The notes under the pieces: model-generated
What the model was told of the DNA's origin: nothing
The model's input: only the letters and a program-made list of their open reading frames with translations
Databases searched by the model: none
NCBI GenBank assembly: GCA_963576725.1
Contig: OY755243.1
Coordinates: 77,293,349-77,357,348 of the forward strand
Source of the DNA: Azorinus chamasolen
Lineage: Eukaryota; Mollusca; Bivalvia; Cardiida; Solecurtidae
Length of the DNA: 64,000 nt
Reading direction: 5' to 3'
In this document: one piece after another, positions 28,101 through 38,039 of the stretch
Layout of the letters: each line of letters begins with the position of its first letter
Numbering within the stretch: position 1 is the stretch's first letter
Position numbers and translations under genes: made by a program

Positions 28101-31100
28101 CTGCTGTAAAAATTGATGTCTGTTCAAATTCTAATCTGCGGGGCTTGAAAATTCCACTTACAACATGTCCGTTCACCATGATTGTTAGATGTTCATACAG
28201 GACAAGTAAAAGATCTGAAATTAGAAACACAAATTTCTTTAATTTCCACGTTTTGCTAAAAAGGAAATTGGAGGGCAAGTAAGAAATTAAGAATTTTTCT
28301 ATCCCTGTATTATCTTGAACTTATTTTATTTACTTTCAGTACTCCAGACTTTGTGTCAAATAGCTTAGACACCAAATTACTTGGCATCTAATCTGTATCC
28401 TGGCGTGATAAGCAGGAAAAAAGTTTTGTTTTATTCTTTTTGATTTACAATCTTAAACATTGGAACCTGGGTGACATTGGAGGAAAATGGAAATGCTAAT
28501 TAGAGCTACAGATAAAGGTGCATACCCCAAAACTAAAATCGTCATTTCTCCCCAACCCTATACTGTGACCACTCCTTAGAATCATCGCAGTATAGGGTTT
28601 GGTGGAGAAATGAAGGAGCTATTCTTGAAAGTGTTTAACTATCTTATCTGGACCTCTGGCTAATCCTTATGCTAATCCTGATTAGTGAACCACATTGTAA
28701 CAAAACATTTTCCCTCACTGTAATGCTGAGATCAGTTGTGGATACTTTCATTTGTTAAGTGCTATCTTCTTATTGTTTTTTTCATAGATCACAGCATAGC
28801 ACAATTCAAACTGTATTTACAGGTAACAGATGATCTTGCCAGCGTTATTGTTGCTCAACTGCTCTTCCTCCAATCAGAGAGTGCATCAAAACCAGTCAGC
28901 ATATATATTAACAGCCCAGGTAAAGGTTATTTTACCATGTACTCTATAAATATGCCTTCCTACGCCTGTGCCAACAGAGTAGACCCAGATCAGATGGCTC
29001 CTGTAGGAGCCGCTTTATCATGGTCTGCTCTGTTTGCTTGTGATATATACCAGTACTATATAATTCTACAGTGTCTGCCATGGCCATAAATTCCCATGCC
29101 CATGCCCTATTATAACAATGTAAAAAGTTTTAAGCTACATCCATTTTTAGCTCCACTTTTTCAAAAAGTGGAGCTATTGTCATGACCCTCTCATTGGCGT
29201 CGGCGTTGGTTAACCTTTTTGTTAAGGTCCCTTTTCTCAGAAACCATCAAAGATACTTGGTTCATATTTGGTATGTATATTTACAATCACAAGGGGAACC
29301 AATTTCACAAGGGTAGGTAACCCTAAAATTAATTTTGCCATAGTTATGCCCCTTTTCTGACTTAGATTTTTCATTGTTGGTTAAGTTTTATGTTCAGGTC
29401 TATGTCTCAGAAACTGTCCAAGATATTTGGTTCAACTTTGGTATACATGTTAACTATTACAAGGGGGACCCATTTTACAATGGCAGGTAACCCTAAAATT
29501 AATTTTGCTATAGTTATCTCCCCTTTCTGACTTAGATTTCCACTACACTATCCAGCACTAAAGAAAGTGGAGCGCGCTATCTGCTGACAGCTCTTGTTAT
29601 GTCTAATTTCAGACCAATGAGTGGTAATGAGATTTGTTTTTAGCTCACCAGAGCACAAAGTGCTCAGGGTGAGCTTTTGTGACCGCCTGATGTCCATCGT
29701 CCGTCGGCGTGCGTCGTCAACAATTTGAACCTTTAAAATTCTTCTCCTCTGAATCTACAGGGGTCTCAGATTTCATCTTTGGCACATAGCATCATCTGTA
29801 GGTCCTCTACAAAAGTTATATAAATTATACCCCTGGGGTCAAAATTGGCCCTGCCCCAGGGTTTTTCAGTTTTCAATAGAAACATATACATGTAGTGAAA
29901 ACTATGAACATCATTTCCTCTAAAACTAGAAGGTCCCCAGCTTTCATATTTGGCACATAGCTTCAACTTCAGGACTTCTACAAAAGTTATATAAATTATG
30001 CCCCTACGGTCATAATTGGTCCCACCCCAGGGATTGCCAGTTTTTTGTAGAGCTGACTGCTTAAACAGCCCATGGGATCACTAGTTATGCATAGGAGAAA
30101 CTTTAAAAATCATCTTGTCAGAAACTACATGTCACAGAGATTAGGTATTTGTTGTATAGATTTACTTAGCATAACTTTTATGAGTTTTATAAGTATCATA
30201 GTTCTGGGGTTAAAATTGGCCCTGCCCTGTGTGTATAGACTTCTTCACATCAGAAACTACAGTCTAAAGGTTTCTCCTTAATATCAGCCTGAGACCAGCC
30301 AGTATGAGAAATCACCCTTAGCCTGATCAGTAGAGTAGAAATTGTGTTTAGACAAATAACACACACTCATTTTAGATTGAGAAAACTGTGGATTATTCTC
30401 AAAATGCAGAAAACTCTTCAAGCTTTTTTTTTCATACCTATGCCCTGCATTAAGCTGCCAGCTATCAATATAGAGCGTATCTGTTGTGAATTTCAGCTTA
30501 ACTCTTTGCATGCTGGGTAATTTTGTCATCTGCTAAATTGTTGTCTGCAGCATATTCATAAGTTATCCTAACTACACACTTTCTTTCTAAGTTTTTCAGA
30601 AGTTCAGTCTCATTGACAAACAGTTTGGATATCAGATCAGGCCCCACATTATGTTGGGCCTGATCTGGATCCAAACTGTTTGCATAGGTCATTAGTGGTG
30701 GGAGAATCCCACTACACACTTTCTTTCTAAGTTTTTCAGAAGTTCAGTCTCATTTACAAACAATTTGGATATCAGATCAGGCCCCACATTATGTTGGGCC
30801 TGATCTGGATCCAAACTGTTTGCATAGGTCATTAGTGGTGGGAGAATCCCACTACACACTTTCTTTCTAAGTTTTTCAGAAGTTCAGTCTCATTTACAAA
30901 CAATTTGGATATCAGATCAGGCCCCACATTATGTGGGGCCTGATCTGGATCCAAACTGTTTGCATAGGTCATTAGTGGTGGGAGAATCCGCCTCTAGCAT
31001 CCAAAGAATTAATACAAGTTCCAGTGGTCTATGCTCTATCCATTCTTTCACTACATTCTTTCAGCATCATGTTCAGGTCCTCTACAAAAGTTATATAAAT

Positions 31101-34100
31101 TGTGTCCCTGGGGTCAAAATTGGCACCGCCCCTGGGGTGTTAAGTTTTCAAAAGAAACATATAGTGAAAACTTTGAAAATCTTCTCCTCTGATTGTCTGG
31201 TGAGCGATGTCAGGGCCATTCTGGCCCTCTTGTTTAATGAGACTTACTATATTCCTGCTTTAACCCTTTCCCTGTTGAATCTTCATGTAGGAAATAATGA
31301 CATTATAAAACATCCTGTATTACCGGTAATCATTATCAGCATAATCTTTACAATTTACAACTTTCACAGGAGGTGTAGTGACAGCTGGTATGGCTATCTA
31401 TGATACAATGCAGTATATCCAGCCCCCAGTGGCTACCTGGTGTATGGGTCAGGCATGCAGTATGGGCTCCTTGCTGCTGGCTGCAGGCACACCCGGCATG
31501 AGATACTCCCTGCCACATGCAAGAATAATGATACATCAGGTGTTAGGAGGAACACGGGTCAGTGTGTACATCATAACTCCAGATAAGATGCGTAAATTAA
31601 ATTACATTCTCAACTATAACTTCTTCATTTCCCCCCAAACCCTATGTTGTGACCACTCGTTAGAATCGTCTCTTCGAGACAGTTCTAAACAGTAATAGTT
31701 TCTACTTGCGACATATGTTAAAAATGCCTGAATATTACATAAATCATTTGTTTATATGCTGAAAAGAAGTATATTACAAGAAAACCAATCGAATATATGC
31801 TAAAAAGACATGTGTCTGATATTGAAGACCTGATGTTATTTGCCAATGTATTAGTATTCGTTCGGTTTTTAGTTTCATAACTGTTTGACATGTCATCTTG
31901 GCATCTTTTCAAACAGAAAAGACCAGATCAGATGGCTCCTGTAGATTCTGGTGTTTACTTATGGAATAATTTAGTTTTGACTCTGAAGTTTCCATCACGG
32001 CCAAACATTTTCTTGTTAATGTGTCATTATAAAATTCTGAATTTCACTCTATGAATATACATTTGAATATAATTTTTTATGAAATAAAATGTTTTCTTCT
32101 GAAAAGTTGGCCCTAGATGAAGCTAGTTCACAAGTGCAAACAGGAAAGATTTTCTTCACCCAATGCAACAACCAGTAAACTTTTTATGAGAGTTAAACAG
32201 ATTAGCTGTAAATACAGAGCGATAGACACTTGGCCTGTGTATCATTTTGTTATATTTTTCTCTCTCCTTCATAATTAAACTCCTTTATGAAAAATGGCCT
32301 TGTCTGGTTTTAAACATTTGAGATTTAAGTCTTAATAACTAATAAAGTTTCCTAAAATGTGTTTGCTTGCTTTCTAGTCTCTACCGCATGTATTGTAGTT
32401 TGAATATGTGTTAAATCAGTGATTTCAAGTTCGAAGATATTTATGATGTTAATAACTTTTCAGGGGCAAGCCACTGATATACATATACACGCCAAAGAAA
32501 TATTGAGAATGAAGTCTGTGGTGAATAAACTTTACGCAAAACATACAAACCAACCAATAGAAGTTGTAGGTAAGTATTCCCTTATGATCGCGCACCTCCA
32601 TAGCCTAAGGGTAGTGTGTTAGTTTGTGGATTGAATCCCTGGCCATGACATACATGTACCAAAATTGTTAAAAATGCTACTAGACGCTCCCTTGCTTATG
32701 CTCGACTTTAACCAATTCCCTGTTCTATGTTCATTCCAAAGTTCGATACATACTAAATATTCATAGACAAAATATTATAACGAAATATGGAAGGGGGGGG
32801 GGGGGGCATTGTAGACATTTTAGAAACTTAAGAAACAACTATCAAATTCCATTAGCAAACAGAACAGACCCTGATCAGACGGCTCTGTTTCTGTTTTATC
32901 GTACTTTCTTTGCATGAAAATGCGTTTATATGAAGGGAAGTGTTAAAAGTTGTAGTTGATGGACTGATTGGCCTGGTGTCAGGATAATCTTACTGAAGAC
33001 GATATTATTCCATGTGTCTGTGGCATGCTGTTACAATGTATAGAACCACTTCTTCTAGTAAACATCCTCAGTATCATTGAAAATTGTTGATGGGACAATA
33101 AACACCACAAACTACACACCTGTACAAATTGTTATGGAGACTTAGTTGATGAACAGTTGATGCAATGATTATAAACATTTTTAGCTCGCCTGTTTCGAAG
33201 AAATCACGAGCTATTGTCGTAACTTCGGCGCCCGCATCGTCGTTGTCGTCTGAATCTTAACGTTGACCATAACTTCTTAACAATTTTTCATTTACAACCT
33301 TCATTTTTGGTATGCATGTTCATCTTGACAATGACGACAGACGAGCGTTGGCACCCACTTCTGATCTGATTCTATCTACAGTTTTCACATTAGCAACAAT
33401 TCCATGTGTTAATATGCCATTTTAAAATTGAATCTAATTAATATTCATGATGTCATAATTTCTTACATGAATATTCATGGGGAATTTCTAATAAGTCAAG
33501 GCCCCTAACTCTGCTGAAACTTGTCTTCAGGTACACAACATCACATGCTTATCAACATTCTTTTGAAGAGTCATGGCTCTAATTTAACCCTTTCCCTAAT
33601 GAACAATTATGCATGAATTGGTTACTTCATAAATATTCATAAAGCCCATTTAATGAATATGTGTGTTTATTAGCTGGTTTTTTTTAATTGAAAGTGAATA
33701 CAGAATTCTTTTGCCATGACAGAAGCTGTTGAATCAGATCTATATAATTAACTAGCAAGCAGTGCAGATCCTGAACAAAGGGGTCTTAAAGGAGCCATCT
33801 GATCTGGATATTCTCTGTTTGCTAAGGTGAAAAAAGGTATGTCTATGAAGTTAACTCATTCTCTCCTAGACTATTTTAGGCCCAACCTCATTGAATTAAT
33901 CTATCAAAAAGGAGCATTAAATATAGACAAGAGCACCGCAAGCGGGTGCCAAATTTTAGAATTGTGTAGTTTTGAAACCATTGTGATAAATAGAGCATTT
34001 GTCCCATAGGAGCAAATGCTCTTTTTATCACAATGGTTTCAATAAATGCATTTTACAGAGGCGCAAAAAAGCGTCGGTAGGAGAGAATGGGTTGAATACT

Positions 34101-34233
34101 GTACATTAATTAATTTAACTTTACAGAGAGCAGTACCGAGAGAGACAATTTCATGGATCCAGAACAGGCTAAAGAGTTTGGACTTATAGACCACGTGTGT
34201 GAAACAACTCCAGTGGTAGAAAATGAACAGTAA
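25077..34233 (+). CDS. CLPP: Mitochondrial ATP-dependent Clp protease proteolytic subunit (six exons)
   Basis: Exons 25077-25112, 27624-27785, 28823-28919, 31370-31557, 32464-32569, 34127-34233. All joins are in phase, giving 231 residues. ClpP is a tetradecameric serine protease of the mitochondrial matrix that degrades proteins fed by ClpX. The N-terminus ([12 protein letters not shown] ... ARCLHKTVK) is Arg/Ser/Leu-rich without acidic residues, as in a matrix-targeting presequence. The mature region starts near NLPIIPIV. Catalytic residues are Ser129 ([14 protein letters not shown]), His154 (RIMIHQ) and Asp203 (TERDNF), each in a separate exon. YINSPGG and GQATD complete the family pattern. 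It lacks the long C-terminal tail of the human protein. Family assignment is secure; exon 1 is less so. Confidence 0.93.
25306..25391. repeat. Long perfect hairpin
   Basis: TAAGGGGTCTGTACCGCTTC and its downstream arm CCGTGAAGCGGTACAGACCC are reverse complements over about 35 bp, around an AT-rich centre (TATATACTATATAATAGTAT). It lies inside the inverted-array element of CLPP intron 1. Confidence 0.85.
26086..26394 (+). mobile_element. TRIM-like miniature LTR element with tRNA-like LTR module
   Basis: A 144-bp LTR-like block (26086-26229) starts TGTAGCC and ends CCATGTTACA (short inverted TGTARC/GTTACA). Two bases later is TGGCGCCCAACGT (26232-26244), complementary to the 3' end of tRNA-Lys(CUU) as I recall it. 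A short interior follows. A degenerate second LTR-like block ends GAGTCACAATTTTTTCACTA and TGTTACA at 26394. Both blocks carry GAGTGTT and GTTYGAGTCCCAGT..GAGTCACA. It encodes no protein. Confidence 0.6.
26136..26208 (+). tRNA. tRNA-Thr(GGU)-like cloverleaf inside an LTR-like block
   Basis: A 73-nt sequence folds as a full tRNA: acceptor GGCTTGG/TTGAGTC with wobble pairs, D stem GCTC/GAGT, anticodon stem TTGGC/GCCAG with loop ATGGTAA (anticodon GGU), T stem CTGGG/CCCAG with loop TTCGAGT. Both Pol III boxes are intact. GGU is not a normal eukaryotic threonine anticodon, the acceptor has many G-U pairs, and it lies in a repeat. A tRNA-derived promoter module or pseudogene is more likely than a working tRNA. 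Confidence 0.5.
27139..27367. mobile_element. TTAA-type MITE, family A, reverse
   Basis: TTAATCCTTTACTCC at the left. Core CAGATGACTCC-TATAGGAGCTGTCTGAT. Right end GGAGTAAATACATGTAGTTAA, degenerate. Confidence 0.75.
27624..27785 (+). CDS. CLPP: CLPP exon 2
   Basis: Acceptor TTTTACAG, donor CCA|GTAAGT, 54 codons, phase 0 both ends. Encodes [38 protein letters not shown] and [23 protein letters not shown] and the S-RLLK/R-RIV segment are ClpP hallmarks at the start of the mature enzyme. Confidence 0.93.
27786..28822 (+). repeat. CLPP intron 2
   Basis: A reverse A2-type MITE lies at 27807-28025 (TTAACCCTTTCCCTC ... AACAGGTTGAGGGTTAA). At about 28505-28640 is a family H hairpin (CCAACCCTATACTGTGACCA ... 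AGTATAGGGTTTGGTGGAG). The piece 28030-28500 shows no recognisable structure. Confidence 0.7.
28823..28919 (+). CDS. CLPP: CLPP exon 3
   Basis: Acceptor TATTTACAG, donor CCCAG|GTAAAG. Encodes [20 protein letters not shown] and [13 protein letters not shown]. ClpP uses this segment for the handle strand and the oxyanion-hole SPGG. Phase 0 in, phase 1 out. Confidence 0.95.
29146..29602 (+). repeat. Internally tandem element (family J), two-unit copy
   Basis: Starts with the hairpin CCACTTTTTCAAAAAGTGG and ends GCGCGCTATCTGCTGACAGC and TCTTGTT. Same family as 23121-23755 but inverted, with two rather than three of the roughly 170-bp units (AATTAATTTTGCYATAGTTA marks each). Confidence 0.8.
30498..31012. 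mobile_element. TTAA-type MITE (family D) with internal 140-bp triplication
   Basis: TTAACTCTTTGCATGCTGGG at the left and CTAGCATCCAAAGAATTAA at the right. The interior ACTACACACTTTCTTTCTAA ... TGGTGGGAGAATCCC block starts at 30571, 30711 and 30851, an exact 140-bp period. Each unit carries the whole hairpin ATCAGGCCCCACATTATG-TGGGGCCTGAT class core. The three units are nearly identical. Confidence 0.9.
31370..31557 (+). CDS. CLPP: CLPP exon 4 (catalytic Ser and His)
   Basis: Acceptor TTTCACAG, donor CGG|GTCAGT. Residues 99-161 contain [16 protein letters not shown], the nucleophile block [14 protein letters not shown] (Ser129) and HARIMIHQ (His154). A Cys replaces the usual Ala just before the catalytic Ser. 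That is a mild variation and not expected to inactivate the enzyme. Confidence 0.96.
31558..32463 (+). repeat. CLPP intron 4
   Basis: A family H element half (about 31567-31690: CAAACCCTATGTTGTGACCA then CTTCGAGA) and a degenerate GATC hairpin remnant near 31900-32060. The rest is AT-rich without recognisable structure. Confidence 0.6.
32464..32569 (+). CDS. CLPP: CLPP exon 5
   Basis: Acceptor CTTTTCAG, donor GTAG|GTAAGT. Encodes [20 protein letters not shown] and [15 protein letters not shown], the handle helix region that mediates ring-ring contacts in ClpP. Phase 0 in, phase 1 out. Confidence 0.95.
32570..34126 (+). repeat. CLPP intron 5
   Basis: Contains a tRNA-like SINE fragment (about 32595-32650; TAGCCTAAGGGTAGTGTG and GGATTGAATCCC), an A2 MITE (about 32708-32946) with a poly-G run near 32795, a TTAGCTCGCCTGTTTCGAAG element fragment at 33180, and a chain of two TTAA elements (33584-33854 and 33851-34095). 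Confidence 0.65.
33851..34095. mobile_element. TTAA-type MITE, family B, at the CLPP exon 6 acceptor
   Basis: TTAACTCATTCTCTCCTAGA at the left shares its TTAA with the element before it. Core GAGCATTTGTCCCATAGGAG, then GCAAATGCTC. The right end GGAGAGAATGGGTTGAA has lost its TTAA. Confidence 0.8.
34127..34233 (+). CDS. CLPP: CLPP exon 6 (catalytic Asp, stop codon)
   Basis: Acceptor CTTTACAG. Encodes [20 protein letters not shown] and [15 protein letters not shown] before TAA at 34231-34233. TERD holds catalytic Asp203, and [14 protein letters not shown] is the usual ClpP C-terminal block. A family B MITE ends about 31 bp before the exon, so the acceptor tract is squeezed against repeat DNA. 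Confidence 0.95.
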
Positions 34234-34270
34234 ACTAAACACTCTAAATGTATTGTTGTATTTCTTTAAA

Positions 34271-34276
34271 AATAAA
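34271..34276 (+). terminator. Polyadenylation signal of CLPP
   Basis: AATAAA lies 38 bp after the stop codon, implying a very short 3' UTR. A MITE begins at 34327, just beyond a plausible cleavage site. Confidence 0.7.
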
Positions 34277-34326
34277 TCATAAATAACTTTATACAAACTT
34301 GTTGTATTCTTTGATACCCATATTCT

Positions 34327-35064
34327 TTAACCCTTTCCCTCATATAAACGTGTTTTCACGCATTTGCAAACATAGTAGACCCAGATCAGACGGCTCCTAT
34401 AGGAGCCGTCTGATCAGGGTCTACTCTGTTTGCTTTTTGGCATTATACAGCTCTGATTCTATAGTTCTTGTCAAAGCAAAATAATCTTATGAACAGTTTA
34501 TATTATAAAAATTGAGCTAATAATTATTCATGTTGTCATTATTTCTTACATGAATACAGAACAGGGAAAGGGTTAAACCCATGACCTCATAAAGTCACAT
34601 TTTCGTGCATTTGCAAACAGGGTAAGTTCTGATTAGACAGTTCCTGGATGAGCTGTCTGCTCTGTTTGCTTATGGAAATGTATAGAACTGATTCTAAAGT
34701 TTCTCTCATGGCCAAAAGATCGCTTGTGTAGGTACCATTATAGGTACACAGGCAATGATTATACACAAAGTGATAAGATAAAGTAATAAATATTCATGAT
34801 ATCATGCATGAAGTAAATGGGTTAACCCTTTCCCTGTTCTATGTTTATTTCAAATTTTAATACCTACTGAATATTCATACACAAAACATTTATAACAAAA
34901 TATGGGGGGTGGAACCCATTTTAGAAACTAAAGATACAGATCTTTCAAATTCCATTAGCAAACAGAGCAGACCCTGATCAGATGGCTCCTCTAGGAGTCC
35001 TCTGATCTGGGTCTACTCTGTTTGCAAATGCGTGAAAACACGTTTGTATGAGGGAAAGGATTAA
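34327..35064. mobile_element. Chain of TTAA-type MITEs
   Basis: Element 1 is 34327-34576 (TTAACCCTTTCCCTCATATA to GGGAAAGGGTTAA). A diverged element 2 starts at the same TTAA and ends GTAAATGGGTTAA at 34825. Element 3 (34822-35064) starts with that TTAA and ends GAGGGAAAGGATTAA. All have GATC-type core hairpins. Confidence 0.8.
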
Positions 35065-35395
35065 TACCATTACAAAAGTCCTGCTAATTATTATTCATCA
35101 TGTTAAGATTTCTTACTAAATGTCCATGTGGTAAAGTGTTGCCTAGTGACTCAGAGTTTATAACATACCCGGTATTCCCTTGTGATCTTTAGAAGCCAAT
35201 GTTAGTCCTTACATTAAGGCTCAAAAGCATCAGCAAAACAGAACAAAAATATTTATGCAATTGCAAACAGATTAGATCCAGATCAGACAGTTCTTGTAGG
35301 AGCATCTGATTAGGGTCAGCTTTGTTTGCTGATGGAATATTATACATGTAGATCTGAAGCCAAATTCCTCCATGGAAAAAAATCCCTTTTTCATA

Positions 35396-35646
35396 TTAAC
35401 CCTTCACTTGCTATTCGCTTCAATATACCTACCTGTAAATAGTGAAGACCCAGATGAGACAGCTCCTGCAGGAGCTGTCTCATCAGGGTCTGCACTATTT
35501 ACAAATTGATTGTGCAACCAGTGCACTCCACAGCAGTGATTGCACAGCGAAATACTTGTACACAGTGAATATATATGTAATTATACAAAGGGGCAAGGGT
35601 AAAGAAGGAGAAATGTATTTTAAAAATTCAGCAAGCGAAGGGTTAA
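35396..35646 (+). mobile_element. TTAA-type MITE, family F (copy 1)
   Basis: TTAACCCTTCACTTGCTATT at the left, GCAAGCGAAGGGTTAA at the right. Core GAAGACCCAGATGAGACAGC, then TCCTGCAGGAGCTGTCTCAT. It is nearly identical to the inverted copy at 60877-61132, indicating recent activity. Confidence 0.9.
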
Positions 35647-35891
35647 CCCTTTCCCTGTTCTATGTTTATTACAAATTCTAGTACCTAAAGAATATTCACG
35701 GAAAACAAAGTTATAATGAATTATGGAAGGTGGTACATTGTAGCCATTTTAGAAAGTGAGTAACGGATCTATCAAATTCTATTAACAAACAGAGTAGACC
35801 CTGATCAGACAGCTCCTCTAGGAGCCGTCTGATCTGGGTCTACTTTGTTTGCATATGCGTGAAAACATGTTTATATGAGGGAAAGGGTTAA
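35643..35891. mobile_element. TTAA-type MITE, family A2, sharing TTAA with the family F copy
   Basis: TTAACCCTTTCCCTGTTCTA to GAGGGAAAGGGTTAA. Core CAGACAGCTCC-TCTAGGAGCCGTCTGAT. Its left TTAA is the right TTAA of the preceding element. Confidence 0.85.
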
Positions 35892-36636
35892 AGCCATTTA
35901 AGAAAAAAATCATTAATTACTATTTATTACATAATTATCTCACAACTTTAAACCATGATTTTTGTAATACAAGCACTTCGTTCTATGCTTAATGTGATAG
36001 TCTCAACTTGCAACGTGTGAAAATCACATATGTACATGTAAGTCAATTTTCATATGCTAAAAAGAAGTCTTTCTCAATAAAAGTGATCAAATAAATTGTG
36101 AAGAAGACAGCAGAAGCCCTCTTTTTAGAATCTGCACTGTTTGCTGATAGAACAATATAGATATGATTTCTACATTTTCTGCCATTGCCAAAAATTTAAA
36201 TGTTCATCTCATTATAAAAGTTCACTGAATAAGGTCTCTTGTTAACCCTTTCCCTGTTGAATATTCATGTAAGAAATGATGATGTTGTGAATATTTATTA
36301 GCTAAATTTTTATAATGGCATTTCACACAGGAATGTTAAGTATTGGTAGAAACTGTAGAGTCAGATCTTTTATCTAATTTCTTAAGCAGACCAGACCCTG
36401 ATCAGACAGCTCTGACAGGAGCTTTCTGATCTTGGTCTTCTCTGTTTGCAAAGAAATGAATGGCCATTATATAAAGGAAAGAGTTATATTCCTGTCATTA
36501 TTTCTTCATATCTCTCTATATTCATAAATGTACAGGTTTATTACAGTTTATAGGTGAACTCACTTTCAATCCTATTGCTATACAGACCGTGGTTATGTCG
36601 ATGAACTTTAAATTGGCAAGGTTTAATATTAATGTA

Positions 36637-36811
36637 TAAAGTAAAACCCCTCAAAACCGGACATTCAATTTGGTCTTATAGACAGGTGGCTGCTTAATTT
36701 TGGGTGTAAGTCACGCAGAAAGCTTTCACCCTTCATTAAGCAGCCACCTGCCTAAAAGTATCTATAAAATTCTTCTCTACTAAAATTCAGGTTTAAAGGG
36801 GTTTTACTGTA
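36637..36811. mobile_element. TA-type MITE, family C
   Basis: TAAAGTAAAACCCCTC at the left and AGGGGTTTTACTG-TA at the right. Core GTGGCTGCTTAATTTTGGGT / ACCCTTCATTAAGCAGCCAC. Confidence 0.75.
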
Positions 36812-36911
36812 CTTATAAATATTCAGGAAATTGCCTGATTATAGCTGCCATGTAAATGATCTTATCCGTTATAGTAAAACATCTTTAAAACCACTACAAG
36901 AAAGATATCAT

Positions 36912-37361
36912 TTAACCCTTTCCTCCATAAATATGCCTTTCTACGCCTCTGTAATAGTCACTTCTTGAAACCATTGTGATAAATTGAGCATTTGCTCCAT
37001 AGGAGCAAATGCTCTATCACAACGGTTTCAAAATTACACAATTCAAACACTTTCCTTTTTCTCTTGAAGATGCTCCTTTTCGGTAGATTTATTCAAAGAA
37101 ATTGGGTCTAAGAATAGCCCGAGGGAATGGGTTAACCCTTTACAACACACGGCAGTGTGAAATGACTTGAAGCGTCCTGCATTGTTGTGATTCTGCATGA
37201 AGAAGCTACCTGCCTTGAACAATTGATAGATCTGTTTCTTTATTACTTTCTAAAATGGCTACAATGTTCCACCTTCCATATTTCATTATAACTATTTTGT
37301 CCATGAATTTTCAGTAGGTATTGAAATTCAAAGAAAAAAACTAGAACAGGTAAGGAGTTAA
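36912..37361. mobile_element. Family B MITE followed by a diverged TTAA element sharing its end
   Basis: Family B spans 36912-37135 (core GAGCATTTGCTCCATAGGAG, then CAAATGCTC). The next TTAA element starts at 37132 and ends ACAGGTAAGGAGTTAA at 37361; its core hairpin is largely lost. Confidence 0.75.
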
Positions 37362-38039
37362 GAAAACTTCTTTCTATGCACATGAACCGGGGTTATACCA
37401 ATCATCAATTGGTCATTAACCCTTTCCCTGTTTTATATTTATTCCAAATTTCAATATCTACTGAATATTCATGGACAAAATAGTTTATAATGAAATGTGG
37501 AAAATTGTAGCCATTAGTAGAAAGTAAAGGAACAGATCTATCAAATTCAATTTGCAAGCAGAGCAGACCCTGATCAGTCGGCTCCTATAGGAGCTGTCTG
37601 ATCTGGGTCTACTCTGTTTGCAAATGTGTTTATATATGTAGGGAAGGGTTAAGAAAACTGTTCTTTCTGTGCACATGAACTGGTTAGAGCAATCATCAAT
37701 TGGTCATTAAACCAGGAAGTTGAGTTTCACCTGTACAGCTACACTGGCTGTCAGTGTACAGCTTTAACCTGTTACTCCACTAATATGCCTTTCTACGCCT
37801 TTGCAAACTGGCAAGACCCCAATCAGACACTTCCTGTAGGAGCTGTCTGATCAGGTTCTGCTGTGTTTGCTAATGACATAATATAGATATGATTCTACAG
37901 TTTCTGTAATCGCCAAATAAATACTCATGGAGTAAAGGGATAACCCATTCCATCATGTGAAAGTTTTTTCAAACCTTTGCAAACAGAGTAGACCTAGATC
38001 AGACAGCTCCTGTAGGAGCTGTCTGATCAGGGTCTGCTC

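Larger units (their letters stand above)
28920..31369 (+). repeat. CLPP intron 3, packed with elements
   Basis: A reverse family A fragment (about 28933-29120), a two-unit family J copy (29146-29602), a second internally repeated element (about 29636-31230) opening TTTTTAGCTCACCAGAGCAC and ending GGGCCATTCTGGCCCTCTTG, and a TTAA-type MITE with internal triplication nested in it (30498-31012). No coding sequence. Confidence 0.75.

Noticed and set aside
31348..31536. Minus-strand 62-codon frame over CLPP exon 4
   Set aside because: Shadow of the catalytic exon on the opposite strand.
32592..32655. Possible tRNA gene with GGATTGAATCCC box
   Set aside because: No acceptor stem pairing or complete cloverleaf. 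Best read as a degraded tRNA-derived SINE piece.
34300..37700. Regularly spaced palindromes resembling a CRISPR array
   Set aside because: Eukaryotic context, irregular spacing, and each palindrome sits inside a TTAA-bounded MITE.
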